Shown here one piece after another: positions 27,418 to 36,831 of a stretch of 64,000 bases of DNA (the stretch's first letter is position 1; each line of letters opens with the position of its first letter). Location: the NCBI GenBank assembly GCA_028281535.1, contig JANQJS010000033.1, positions 1-64,000 on the forward strand. The letters run 5' to 3'. Origin of the DNA: Sedimentisphaerales bacterium (lineage in GTDB: Bacteria > Planctomycetota > Phycisphaerae > Sedimentisphaerales > SM23-30). The notes under the pieces are model-generated. The model saw nothing but the letters and a program-made list of their open reading frames with translations. It ran no database searches and was not told where the DNA came from. A program made the position numbers and the translations under genes.

Positions 27418-29562
27418 TTAAAGTGTGATCAATTTAGATTGATGAGCCGATTCGACGGCAGCAAAACTTGCCTGGGTCACATTAATAATCTGATCGAATG
27501 GAATGACTGGCTCTCCACCTTCACTAATCCGCGAAAAGAACTGTTTAAATTCATTACGGTGACCTTTATCTTGGCTGAATAAATTCATTTTTTTAAAATT
27601 AGGCCAACCATAGCCTTTTAATTTCCTGAAATTATTTAATTGTAAAATTTTACCACCACAAAAAACATCCATCGACTCTTTTGGATACAATTTATCGCCA
27701 TTCGCAAAATAGTGCAATGTGCCTATAGAACCATCGGCAAACGTACAAGTGATGGTCATTTTATCATCGCGTATTTCGACGGCAGGAGATTCACCTATCC
27801 GAGTAGCAACAACAGATGTAATAGGATGGCCGGTTAAATAAACCATGAGATCTAACCAATGACACCCTTCACCAATAATTCGTCCACCCCCTACATGATC
27901 GTTTTGCACCCAAACATTAGCTGGAATATGCCCTGCATTAACCATCACCTGCATACTCATTGGTTGCGATCTAGAGGAAAGCAAAGTTTGCATTTTTTCA
28001 GCATGCGGAGAAAATCGGCGATTAAAACCAACAAACAAATGGCGATCTCCAGCATCCTTATAAGCTTGAATAACAGAATCCAATTCCTCCTGATTCAAAC
28101 ACAGTGGTTTTTCAACCGCAACATGCTTATTTGCTTTTAAGGCATCAATTACCATAGATGCATGGCTATCATGACGTGTGGTAATGATTACTGTATTGAT
28201 TTCAGGGTCGTCCAGAATATCTTGATATTGATTGCTGGAAGTTTCAAATCCAAATTTACCAGCAACATAGCCACCTGCGGCTCCTTTTGGATCAACAACG
28301 GTTCGTAATCGAGCTTGCAATGGTTTTATGGCAGGGAGTAATGTTAATTTAGAAAAATTACCCGCTCCTACGACACCGAGAACGACATCTTTCATTTCCG
28401 GGCTAGAAACCAAATGGGCTGGTGTCTTCATGGAAGATTCAAGTTTGGGTTGCTCGTTGGGATACGTTAATATCATAGCAAGTTTGCTGGGATCATCTGT
28501 CAGCATATCATAAGCACGTTTGGCCTGCTCAATCGGAATACGATCTGCAATAAGCTCATCCAGACATAATGACTGGTTCGCTAAGCAATCCAAAATGGCT
28601 TCAAAATTTCGCTGTTCCGTCCATCGTACAAATCCCAATGGATAATCTTGCCCTTTTTTCTCATACGTATCATCATATCGCCCTGGTCCATAGGAGCATG
28701 AAACCTGGAACGAAATCTCCTTTTCATAAAAATCACTACGATCCAAATTTAGATCGACGACACCTACCAAAATAATACGCCCCTTTTTACGGGACATTTG
28801 GGCTGATTGCTTGGTAATACTATCTTGCTTTGCCGAAGCGGTAATCAATACACCATCCGCTCCCTGCCCATTGGTTAATGCCTTGACCGCTTCAACCGGA
28901 TCAACACCTGTTCGAGGGTTAATTGCATGAGCACCAAATTTTCGAGCTAACTCAACCTTTGAATCATCAAGGTCAATACCTATAACATTACAACCATTCG
29001 CTTTGAGAAGCTGAACAGTCATTAAGCCAATTAACCCCAATCCAAAAACAACAATTGTTTCACCTAATGTCGGATTTAATAACCGAATTCCTTGTAAACC
29101 GATAGACCCCAGAACTGTAAAGGCTGCTTGTTCATCACTAACACCATCAGGAACTTTCGCACACAAATTTTTTGGAACACAAACAACATCAGCATGAGGA
29201 CCATTATTGACCACGCGGTCACCCGGTTTGAATTCTGTAACGCCTGCCCCCACTTCTAAAACCGTACCGCAATTACAATACCCTAAGGGCAGTGGTTCAT
29301 CCAATCTGGAAAAGACACTATGCAGCGTTGGCAACAATCCATCCGCTTGAATTTTATCAATCACCTGCTTTACTTTTTCAGGTTGCTGACGCGCTTTGCC
29401 AATAAATCCACTTTTTGCAAACGAGACCAACATTTTTTCTGTACCAGCAGAAATTAACGTCACTCGCGATTGAATTAATAATTGCCCTGATCGTAGTGCA
29501 GGCACTGGAACTTCACTTATCTCCAATTCACCTGTTTTTAAATTTTGAAGTAATTGTTTCAT
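27418..29562 (-). CDS. Bi-domain oxidoreductase (zinc-type alcohol dehydrogenase fused to Gfo/Idh/MocA)
   Basis: Fusion of 714 residues. Residues 1 to ~355 form a medium-chain dehydrogenase: GTEKMLVSF, LGYCNCGTVLEVGAGVTEF, PGDRVVNNGPHADVV and the Rossmann motif VVFGLGLIGLMTVQLLKANG. Residues ~385-714 form a Gfo/Idh/MocA oxidoreductase: LGVVGAGNFSKLTLLPAI, EKPLCLNQEELDSVIQAY (the conserved EKP lysine) and GEGCHWLDLMVYLTGHP. Such fusions are found in capsule and exopolysaccharide clusters, often beside heparinase-like genes, and probably oxidise or epimerise a nucleotide-linked or polymer sugar. The reaction is not established. It lies six bases from the upstream glycosyltransferase gene. Confidence 0.88.
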   Translation of the reverse strand: MKQLLQNLKTGELEISEVPVPALRSGQLLIQSRVTLISAGTEKMLVSFAKSGFIGKARQQPEKVKQVIDKIQADGLLPTLHSVFSRLDEPLPLGYCNCGTVLEVGAGVTEFKPGDRVVNNGPHADVVCVPKNLCAKVPDGVSDEQAAFTVLGSIGLQGIRLLNPTLGETIVVFGLGLIGLMTVQLLKANGCNVIGIDLDDSKVELARKFGAHAINPRTGVDPVEAVKALTNGQGADGVLITASAKQDSITKQSAQMSRKKGRIILVGVVDLNLDRSDFYEKEISFQVSCSYGPGRYDDTYEKKGQDYPLGFVRWTEQRNFEAILDCLANQSLCLDELIADRIPIEQAKRAYDMLTDDPSKLAMILTYPNEQPKLESSMKTPAHLVSSPEMKDVVLGVVGAGNFSKLTLLPAIKPLQARLRTVVDPKGAAGGYVAGKFGFETSSNQYQDILDDPEINTVIITTRHDSHASMVIDALKANKHVAVEKPLCLNQEELDSVIQAYKDAGDRHLFVGFNRRFSPHAEKMQTLLSSRSQPMSMQVMVNAGHIPANVWVQNDHVGGGRIIGEGCHWLDLMVYLTGHPITSVVATRIGESPAVEIRDDKMTITCTFADGSIGTLHYFANGDKLYPKESMDVFCGGKILQLNNFRKLKGYGWPNFKKMNLFSQDKGHRNEFKQFFSRISEGGEPVIPFDQIINVTQASFAAVESAHQSKLITL

Positions 29563-29568
29563 AGTACT

Positions 29569-30702
29569 CTAGTTGATTAAACACTTAATATTAACAAGTG
29601 CATCCTTTAATATGTCTTCCCATGGCTTAAAAAACATATTCATACGTTCTTTGCCAAGATCAATAAGTTTATTTTTTAAATGATGATTATTTTTAAGTTC
29701 GACAATTCTCTCGATAATACTATCCTTATCCCATGGATCAAAATACAACGCTGCATCTCCACAAATGTATCGCGCAAAATCGACATCACTTGTGAGAATC
29801 GGTAATCCAAAGTACATTGCCTCTAAATAGGTCCCGCTAAAACTCTCCAAAAACGTCGGAAAATATAATGCATCCGCATACGTAAAATATTCCGCTAACT
29901 CATCTTGACCCAAAGCACCTACAATCTTAATATGATCTTCTAATCCTAAATGTTCTCTTGCTTTGAAAAAATTCTTAGCATTCAAATGCTGAGTCTCGTC
30001 TACTGTAAGTAAGCAACGAACGTCTTTTAATTCCTTAGGCTTATCCTTAAATATTTTTATCAAAGACTCAATATTTTTATGAGCATAATATTTTGTCAAA
30101 AAAAACAAATTGTACCACTCAGTATTTCCCCAACACTCATTTAGTTTCTTAGCTTGACTGGAGCTTCTAACTTGCTCAGAAACAGCATTAGGTAATAATG
30201 CAATTTGATCTTCAGAATAATCAAATTCCTTTGCAAAACGCTTTTGAGCAACAGGTGTTTGGCAAAAAACCAACTGAGTATTCTTGAGGCATTTTTGTAG
30301 CTTTCGTTTTAAAAGGGCATTCTTAAATTTCGCTATTTTCTTCTCGGCGGCCCAATGTTTTGAAGGATAAATAAGTTGAGGCTTATGAAATAAAATAATC
30401 TGAGAGCAAGGTGGATTAACAAAACCATAGTTTCCCAATGCCCAAATCACATCAGGTTTAAACTGAGATACTTTCGAATATAATTCTTTTGATTCATACA
30501 CCGTTCTTTTCAACATTCCCAAGGGTACCTCATGATATTCAATATCATAAGTTTTATCTAGTTTTTGATACCCTGCACCTTCTGGAATAAAAACTTGGTA
30601 TTTAAATTCTGGGGCGAGTTTTGGAAGTAAACTTGTAATGTTTTTCCCAACAGACAACCCTCCAGCTACTCGTAAATTATGTGACAAAAGTGTAATTCGC
30701 AT
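29569..30702 (-). CDS. Glycosyltransferase family 4 (GT-B)
   Basis: GT-B glycosyltransferase of 377 residues for surface polysaccharide assembly. The N-terminal Rossmann start is MRITLLSHNLRVAGGLSVGK; the C-terminal domain has FFLTKYYAHKNIESLIKIF, IKIVGALGQDELAEYF and the E-x7-E donor motif in FLESFSGTYLEAMYFGLPI. Codon use is noticeably AT-rich compared with the flanking housekeeping genes. It is the seventh-last of the minus-strand operon genes between the second GT4 gene and the bi-domain oxidoreductase. Donor and acceptor are unknown. Confidence 0.88.
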   Translation of the reverse strand: MRITLLSHNLRVAGGLSVGKNITSLLPKLAPEFKYQVFIPEGAGYQKLDKTYDIEYHEVPLGMLKRTVYESKELYSKVSQFKPDVIWALGNYGFVNPPCSQIILFHKPQLIYPSKHWAAEKKIAKFKNALLKRKLQKCLKNTQLVFCQTPVAQKRFAKEFDYSEDQIALLPNAVSEQVRSSSQAKKLNECWGNTEWYNLFFLTKYYAHKNIESLIKIFKDKPKELKDVRCLLTVDETQHLNAKNFFKAREHLGLEDHIKIVGALGQDELAEYFTYADALYFPTFLESFSGTYLEAMYFGLPILTSDVDFARYICGDAALYFDPWDKDSIIERIVELKNNHHLKNKLIDLGKERMNMFFKPWEDILKDALVNIKCLIN

Positions 30703-30746
30703 TCAATTTTCACCTTAATTTATTCATAGCTAACATTTGACTATTT

Positions 30747-31934
30747 TTAATTATTTGTTTTTTTTTCATAACAATAAGAAATTGCATCAAAGAAACCTTT
30801 TGCCATATTATCAATATTATACTTATTTATTATGGCCGAATAAGCATTCCTAGACAATTCCTGTTGAAAAACATCATCACTAAGAACTTCAACTATTTTA
30901 GAAGCAAACTCTTCCGAATCACCTTCATTGCACAAAATACCATTAACATTATTACTAACGAGTTCAATCTCTGGTGTTTGCTTGGAGAAATTATCATTAG
31001 TTATAATAGGAAGCTTATAGCTAAAAGCATGTTGTACAGCTAACCCAGCATTTCCAGGAATGACTGAAAGCTTAGAAATCAACATATACTTCGCTAGTAA
31101 TCTTTCATCATGAATAGGGCCAACAAAGGTTATATATTCATCAAGTTTTTCTGATGCAACCAAAGCCTGTAATTCGCTCTTCTCAGGACCATCACCAATA
31201 ATTAATGCATGTATATTTGGCATCGACGCTTTCGCTTGATTAATAGCATGTATCAATACATCAACTTGTTTACGAGCCATCAATCTACCACAAAATATAA
31301 CTATTTGACGCCCCTCTAATCCTAGCTCAGATTTAAACGATTTTAGTATTTCAGGTGTATTATCTTCCTGTAGCGTTTGGGACAAATCTGTATCTAATGC
31401 ATTATATGCAACAAACATTTTTTCCTTTGGCACCCCATGCGCTAACCATTTATCTTTAGGACCATCAGTATAAAAAATAACAGCATGTGCGAGTTTCATA
31501 ATGCCCCCTCGTAATATTTTTGTGAACAAGGAATATCTTGTAATCGTACCATGCCCCCACAAACAAACTTTTATACCGAACAATCGCCCTACAATTAAAT
31601 TAAACCAAACACCTACGTCAAAAAAGTCATTTGGCATAATAACAACGTCATGTTTTTTTGTTAAGCCACAAAAAATAGCATATGGTTGTAATGTAAGAGT
31701 TTTTTTAATAATAGGTATTTTAATTTGCCATGTAGAGATATTCTTAAACGGAAACTCATAGTCAATGTGATTGGTTTTCAAGTGTGAGGCTTTAAGGTTT
31801 TCAGAAGCACATACTGTAATTTCAACGTTATTCCTAGATTGTAACTTTTTAAAAATACCTTTTCGGTAATGAGGTATACACCATTGAAACAATCCAATAC
31901 TAACTCTTTTTTGTTTTTCACTTAATCCATTCAT
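30747..31934 (-). CDS. Glycosyltransferase family 4-like protein
   Basis: GT-B glycosyltransferase of 395 residues. Recognisable parts are the N-terminal acceptor domain (VSIGLFQWCIPHYRKGIFK), the hinge and donor domain VIFCGRLMARKQVDVLIHAI, HALIIGDGPEKSELQALV and ITFVGPIHDERLLAKYM. The usual E-x7-E motif is modified: the segment reads VIPGNAGLAVQHAFSYKLPI, without the first Glu. Base composition is strongly AT-rich. It lies 16 bases downstream of the secreted unknown protein gene. It probably adds one sugar of the repeat unit; the specificity is unknown. Confidence 0.85.
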   Translation of the reverse strand: MNGLSEKQKRVSIGLFQWCIPHYRKGIFKKLQSRNNVEITVCASENLKASHLKTNHIDYEFPFKNISTWQIKIPIIKKTLTLQPYAIFCGLTKKHDVVIMPNDFFDVGVWFNLIVGRLFGIKVCLWGHGTITRYSLFTKILRGGIMKLAHAVIFYTDGPKDKWLAHGVPKEKMFVAYNALDTDLSQTLQEDNTPEILKSFKSELGLEGRQIVIFCGRLMARKQVDVLIHAINQAKASMPNIHALIIGDGPEKSELQALVASEKLDEYITFVGPIHDERLLAKYMLISKLSVIPGNAGLAVQHAFSYKLPIITNDNFSKQTPEIELVSNNVNGILCNEGDSEEFASKIVEVLSDDVFQQELSRNAYSAIINKYNIDNMAKGFFDAISYCYEKKTNN

Positions 31935-31950
31935 GGCATTTTACGACAAA

Positions 31951-33036
31951 TTATTTTCCATCACCCTCTTCCAATTTTACACCTGTTGCTCCTTTAACAT
32001 AGGCAACAAAATGTTTTTCCCATGATGGCACACGCTTGTCATACGGGCAGGGATAAAATATAACAATTTTAGCTCGACGAAATGGTGAAAACCGTTCGGG
32101 TCTATCCCCATACCAATTGATATTTAATTGAGCACCTATACTCCATGAATAAACAGTATCATAATCCCAGTTCATATCCCAATAAAATGGCTTTTTACTT
32201 CCTCGTCGATAACCAGATGCTAATGCAACCCAAGGGGTAACGTCTTTCACTTCATACTGATCTGCCAAAGTAGCTGTTCGACGAAATAATTCTTGCATAC
32301 GATGTATCTCTGGAATGGAATACAATGAGCATGAAAGACTCGCCATTTTTTCTAAACCAGTAAACAAGGGAGTTTTCCCCCAACCATCACCACTTGACTC
32401 TGGACGCATCCCGCGACCATACCATTCTATTCGAGCTTCTGGAAATATTTTTACACAGATATCATGAACACTATCTAAATTTTCTTTAATGGCTGTATTC
32501 CACTTTTTATCGTCTTTACGTATAAAAAACCTCTCACTATCTAGCAAAATAGCACCAACAGAGACTTGAGACTTATATTTTCTATTTGCTATTTGAATCC
32601 AATTTTTAATTTTATTAAGACGATAAGCAAACATTTCCAACTCTTTTTTATAACTTTCACCTCGATCCGTTGGCGGTAAATCTTTACCAAAATATCTGTG
32701 CCATGGACTATAATTAATGCCTATACGGCAATTCGTTTTAGCCCCCTTTTCGATGACCTTTTGACAGGTAAATACAGCGACATCAACTTGAGACTGCGTT
32801 GCCCACTCTCCAGAAAGACTAATGGCATGAGTGATTCTAGCTAGCTCATATAAACGAGGATCATCTTTATTTGACAGAACCTCTTTTGGCAATGGAAATG
32901 AATAATGTATTTTTGGTAATGGCTTTAGTGCTGAGAGGGATTTGACAGATAATCTTGAATCAGAAAATAAAAATTCACCACAAAATACACTATTTAAAAA
33001 TAGTATTGCAATTAATATAAATCGTATCTTAAACAT
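31951..33036 (-). CDS. Secreted protein of unknown function, possibly a TIM-barrel glycoside hydrolase-like enzyme
   Basis: I do not recognise the family. The 361-residue product begins with a signal peptide (FKIRFILIAILFLNSVFCG; the Cys could suit a lipoprotein but the lipobox is poor). The mature part is rich in Trp, Tyr and acidic residues with a barrel-like alternation: CRIGINYSPWHRYFG, VSVGAILLDSERFFI, ARIEWYGRGMRPE, VTPWVALASGYRRG and WSIGAQLNINWYGDRPE. The Asp/Glu in LLDSERF and the Glu in IEWYGRG are candidate catalytic acids. Location between Wzy-like and GT4 genes suggests a periplasmic or surface enzyme acting on the polysaccharide. This is inference from fold impression and context only. 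Confidence 0.55.
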   Translation of the reverse strand: MFKIRFILIAILFLNSVFCGEFLFSDSRLSVKSLSALKPLPKIHYSFPLPKEVLSNKDDPRLYELARITHAISLSGEWATQSQVDVAVFTCQKVIEKGAKTNCRIGINYSPWHRYFGKDLPPTDRGESYKKELEMFAYRLNKIKNWIQIANRKYKSQVSVGAILLDSERFFIRKDDKKWNTAIKENLDSVHDICVKIFPEARIEWYGRGMRPESSGDGWGKTPLFTGLEKMASLSCSLYSIPEIHRMQELFRRTATLADQYEVKDVTPWVALASGYRRGSKKPFYWDMNWDYDTVYSWSIGAQLNINWYGDRPERFSPFRRAKIVIFYPCPYDKRVPSWEKHFVAYVKGATGVKLEEGDGK

Positions 33037-33074
33037 TTCTAATACTACAAATAGCTACTATTTTAAAAGAATAA

Positions 33075-34421
33075 TTAATAATTGTGAGCTTCAGAATAAA
33101 CATAATTGGAATCCAATAGTTCATCTTCGGCATAGATAGCAGTTTGGTCAGAAAATAATGACAGATAGGAATTTTTCAAATATTCTGACATGGAAATTGA
33201 AGCACCAAGAAAGAAATAAAACATTTGGCTTCCAGCATAAGAACCCGTCTTAAAACTCAAAATAAAATGATATATAAAACAAGAAAAGACTAAAACATAT
33301 TCTGCTTTAATCGAGGTGTTTTCAAATTCAGTTTTTATACAATAGCGCCAACCAATAAAAGCACAATACAATAAAATGACAAATGGCAAAAAACCAATCA
33401 AGCCAAATTCATTGAGAACTTCTAATAACATGTTATGTGGATATTTCAATCCCCCTGTTGAGCGTATATCGTAAATACTACTACCTGTTCCTGTCCCTAA
33501 GATGGGTGATTCAAGCCATTCCATAAAAGCAGCTCGTGACAAAAAGACTCGATCATTGAAAGATTCTTTTATATCTATAGTACTGAACTGCTTTTCAACC
33601 ACAGTTGCACTACGAATTTGATTTCCAGCAAAATAAATGGCTCCAGCTAACAACATTAACCCTACGACCAGCTTAAAGTTGATCGTCCTCCGGTAGGCAT
33701 AAGATATCATTATAAAAACGATAGGCAAAATGAGTAATGGACCCCGAGTACCTGTTAAAAAGATCGTTATTAGTGAAAATATAGCTGTCGTTAATAACAA
33801 CGACAAATTAAGTAATGTCCGTTGTGATACCCATCGACATATAAAAAATATCAAGATGTAAGACGCAAAATCAGCGGGTGCCAATGGATTTGCAAGTCCA
33901 ATAGTGACACGAGCACCCTCCCACTCTTGATGACCACGCCCAAATAACAAAATACCACAGATCGCAAAAATACCTAAAATAATTAATGATTTAGATACCG
34001 ATTTAAATTCATTAAACGATCGCATATATAAAATGCCTAGAAGGATAACAGCCATATCAAATATTGTAAAAATCAATGCTTTAATAAGTCCATAGCTGAC
34101 ATCTTTACTCGTTGGAAGTTTGATCCATGTCCAAAAAATTAGAAATCCAATGCAAAACCACACAATAACCGGAACATATTTCCGTTTGAATTCAGGGGTT
34201 TTATAAATGAGAGAAATAACGCCAACCAATGCCAGAAGCACCATACCAAGATCAAAGCTATATCCAACAAATCCTTCCAGCGGCAAAATATACCTTGAAG
34301 TAGACTTTACCATGGTAATACTCATAAAAGACATCAACCCAAATATGGGCCACTTTATCGTAATTGCAAATACGACAAAATAGAGAAAAATAGCAATTAA
34401 AATATATATTTCATTATACAT
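33075..34421 (-). CDS. O-antigen ligase/polymerase-like membrane protein (Wzy type)
   Basis: Multi-spanning inner-membrane protein of 448 residues with roughly a dozen hydrophobic segments. The large periplasmic loop and following motif, WLESPILGTGTGSS ... YPHNMLLEVLNEFGLIGFLPF, are the Wzy_C/O-antigen ligase signature, including the PHN motif. Such proteins polymerise or ligate undecaprenyl-linked oligosaccharide units on the periplasmic face. It is adjacent to the Wzx-like flippase, 12 bases away, as expected for a Wzx/Wzy-dependent pathway. Whether it is a polymerase or a ligase cannot be decided from sequence. Confidence 0.88.
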   Translation of the reverse strand: MYNEIYILIAIFLYFVVFAITIKWPIFGLMSFMSITMVKSTSRYILPLEGFVGYSFDLGMVLLALVGVISLIYKTPEFKRKYVPVIVWFCIGFLIFWTWIKLPTSKDVSYGLIKALIFTIFDMAVILLGILYMRSFNEFKSVSKSLIILGIFAICGILLFGRGHQEWEGARVTIGLANPLAPADFASYILIFFICRWVSQRTLLNLSLLLTTAIFSLITIFLTGTRGPLLILPIVFIMISYAYRRTINFKLVVGLMLLAGAIYFAGNQIRSATVVEKQFSTIDIKESFNDRVFLSRAAFMEWLESPILGTGTGSSIYDIRSTGGLKYPHNMLLEVLNEFGLIGFLPFVILLYCAFIGWRYCIKTEFENTSIKAEYVLVFSCFIYHFILSFKTGSYAGSQMFYFFLGASISMSEYLKNSYLSLFSDQTAIYAEDELLDSNYVYSEAHNY

Positions 34422-34433
34422 ATGAAAACACCA

Positions 34434-35705
34434 TCAATGATGTAATTTTTTTATATTCATTAATAATAATAGAAAAATAATAAACCAAAGTCCCCCCATT
34501 GTTACTTGCCCCACAACAAGCGACCAAGCAGCTCCACTTGCACCTCCTGAAGGGATTAATATCAAAGCGGTTATAAGCAATACCAGTGCACTTATAATAT
34601 TTACCCATGGCACCAATACTATATGGCCGAACTTTATAACAAAGGGTCGACAAAGACAAATCAAACAATTAGCAGGTATCATCCAAATTAAGATATAGGT
34701 TAACTGGATCATCTCCTGGCCAAATTTTGGATACAAAAAATCACACAACAATGGACCAATCCAATAAAATGCCAACGGAAGGAAGACTAAAGAGAGGATC
34801 AATACAGCTAAACACCTTTTTATAGCACTACCTGACAAATCTCTAATATGCGCATATGGAGATATCATGCTTAAAATCAAACCACCACTTGTTGTCACAG
34901 GAACTAAAAACAATAAAACAATACTCGTCGCAGCAGACAAATCGCCTACTGATGAAAAAGAATCAAAATAGCTTAGAAAAATGCGACATAAATATGGGCC
35001 AGATATTGCTATAATACCAGCAAAAGTTATTTGGAACCAGACTTGCTTTAATTGCCCGGCCATGTCCTTATCATAAACCGTTTTCAACCACTCACGTCGT
35101 TTGGAAACAAGCATCAAAAAAACGATCATATTGCCAATGAGTGTGCCAATTGCAAGCCCGATCGCATCCCAAAACACTGCGCCAAGATAGCCAAATAACA
35201 CAATACAAAGTGATCGCATCAATAACCATTGAGTGCGAACCTTAAACTGACGCAAATATCTTGCTTCAGTTAGAAACAGAATAATTTGATTTTCTGGGTA
35301 AAGTGATAATAATAACGGTAAAATACATATCAATAACTTAAAAGGTGCAATATTACCCATCCATATAACACCTATCGATAAGATCCCAAACAAAATCACA
35401 ACAAGCAAAGCGGTGTGTAACAACTTAATGGCTGTGACGTAAATTTTTCCTTGCTGTTCCGATGAATAGTCTGATACGAATCTCAAAACCCCCGTTGCTA
35501 AACCATTCTGCGGTTGAGTGCCCAGTATAAGCGTAATACTCAACGCCGTCATGTAGAGACCAAACTCTTCTTTCCCAATGGTATATGCAACTAAAGGAAA
35601 TAAGATCAATCTTGGTATCGCTAAATTGGATGCCTGTTCAACAAACATCCAAAAAACATAACCAAGATCTCTTTTAAGCCACTTAAAACGGACCTGATCA
35701 CCCAT
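34434..35705 (-). CDS. Polysaccharide flippase (Wzx/MATE-like)
   Basis: Membrane protein of 423 residues with about twelve hydrophobic helices, belonging by pattern to the polysaccharide biosynthesis/MOP flippase group: NLAIPRLILFPLVAYTIGKEEFGLYMTALSI at the N-terminus (split here by the first two helices), RFVSDYSSEQQGKIY, and AASGAAW-like C-terminal GGASGAAWSLVVGQVTMGG. It should flip lipid-linked repeat units across the inner membrane. It is flanked by WecB/WbpI-type epimerase and Wzy-like genes. Length is near the low end for the family. Confidence 0.87.
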   Translation of the reverse strand: MGDQVRFKWLKRDLGYVFWMFVEQASNLAIPRLILFPLVAYTIGKEEFGLYMTALSITLILGTQPQNGLATGVLRFVSDYSSEQQGKIYVTAIKLLHTALLVVILFGILSIGVIWMGNIAPFKLLICILPLLLSLYPENQIILFLTEARYLRQFKVRTQWLLMRSLCIVLFGYLGAVFWDAIGLAIGTLIGNMIVFLMLVSKRREWLKTVYDKDMAGQLKQVWFQITFAGIIAISGPYLCRIFLSYFDSFSSVGDLSAATSIVLLFLVPVTTSGGLILSMISPYAHIRDLSGSAIKRCLAVLILSLVFLPLAFYWIGPLLCDFLYPKFGQEMIQLTYILIWMIPANCLICLCRPFVIKFGHIVLVPWVNIISALVLLITALILIPSGGASGAAWSLVVGQVTMGGLWFIIFLLLLMNIKKLHH

Positions 35706-35713
35706 CTAAATAC

Positions 35714-36820
35714 CTAATTATTTCCTTTAACCGAAAGTAGCACATCTACAATGCGCTGGGCGGCATTGCCATCCCAAAACCTTGGTACACCCCCTTGCCC
35801 TTGATAACCAGAGGTTTTTATCTCAGAAAAATGTTTAAGTATATCATCGGTATCAATATGTACCAATCGATTTGTACCATCAGTCAATGTTACAGGACGT
35901 TCAGTATTTTCTCGTAATGTCATACAAGGCACACCCAATATAGTCGTTTCTTCTTGAATCCCGCCTGAATCAGTCATCACCAAAGCAGCATTACCCGTTA
36001 AGTTAAGAAAATCAAGATAACCGACTGGTTCTAGTAAAACCAAATTTTTCATTGCAGAAAAACGCTGATTTAAAGAAGAGTTTTCAATATTTTTACGTGT
36101 CCGCGGATGAATCGGAAATATCAATTTTAAATCTTTTTCAATGACTTCAAATGCAGAAATGATTTTTTCCAAATTGTCCATATTGTCAACATTACTAGGT
36201 CGATGCAACGTAATCACCGCATAACCTTTTTTATCCAATCCCATATCAGCTAAGATGGTCGACTCATCGGCTTTCTTTTTATTGGATAACAAGGTATCAA
36301 TCATCACATTACCAACAAAATGAATTCGATCATTTTCAACACCCTCATTTGACAGATTATCAATACCCGATTGCTCTGTTACAAACAACAAATCACTAAT
36401 CCGATCGGTCAATATACGATTAATTTCCTCTGGCATATCTTTATCAAAACTACGTAAACCTGCTTCAACATGAATTAGCTGTACGCCTAATTTCACCGCG
36501 ACTAACCCGCAAGCAATCGTGCTGTTTACGTCACCCACAACCAGGACATAATCTGGCTGAAAATCTTGCACGACAGGTTCAAATCGCTTCATCACTTCAG
36601 CCGTTTGAACAGCATGAGAGCCAGACCCCACCTCCAGATTGATATCTGGCTGGGGAATTTTCAATTCTTCAAAAAAGAGATGACTCATTTTTTTATCATA
36701 ATGCTGACCGGTATGCACTAACAGTGTTTCAAATTGCCCACTATCATTAAACGCACGCATAATCGGAGCGATTTTCATAAAATTGGGCCGAGCCCCACAT
36801 ACACAAATTATCTTGATCAT
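35714..36820 (-). CDS. wecB: UDP-N-acetylglucosamine 2-epimerase, non-hydrolysing (WecB/WbpI type)
   Basis: Interconverts UDP-GlcNAc and UDP-ManNAc, or the uronate derivative in WbpI-type enzymes. The 368-residue product has CGARPNFMKIAPIMRAF, VHTGQHYDKKMSHLFFEEL, VVGDVNSTIACGLVAVKL, HVEAGLRSFDKDMPEEINR, the segment around IHPRTRKNI and DSGGIQEETTILGVPCMTL with the conserved Glu pair. All substrate-binding blocks are intact and length is normal. With the WbpA-like dehydrogenase and DegT aminotransferase in the same operon, it may act on a GlcNAc-uronate derivative rather than UDP-GlcNAc itself. The gene symbol is by family, and the substrate is not proven. Confidence 0.92.
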   Translation of the reverse strand: MIKIICVCGARPNFMKIAPIMRAFNDSGQFETLLVHTGQHYDKKMSHLFFEELKIPQPDINLEVGSGSHAVQTAEVMKRFEPVVQDFQPDYVLVVGDVNSTIACGLVAVKLGVQLIHVEAGLRSFDKDMPEEINRILTDRISDLLFVTEQSGIDNLSNEGVENDRIHFVGNVMIDTLLSNKKKADESTILADMGLDKKGYAVITLHRPSNVDNMDNLEKIISAFEVIEKDLKLIFPIHPRTRKNIENSSLNQRFSAMKNLVLLEPVGYLDFLNLTGNAALVMTDSGGIQEETTILGVPCMTLRENTERPVTLTDGTNRLVHIDTDDILKHFSEIKTSGYQGQGGVPRFWDGNAAQRIVDVLLSVKGNN

Positions 36821-36831
36821 TGTTTTCTTCC

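Noticed and set aside
29569-35705. Recent mobile-element insertion explaining the AT-rich centre of the polysaccharide cluster
   Set aside because: No transposase, integrase, terminal repeats or target duplications are visible; AT-rich glycosyltransferase, wzx and wzy genes are usual in such clusters, although older transfer remains possible.
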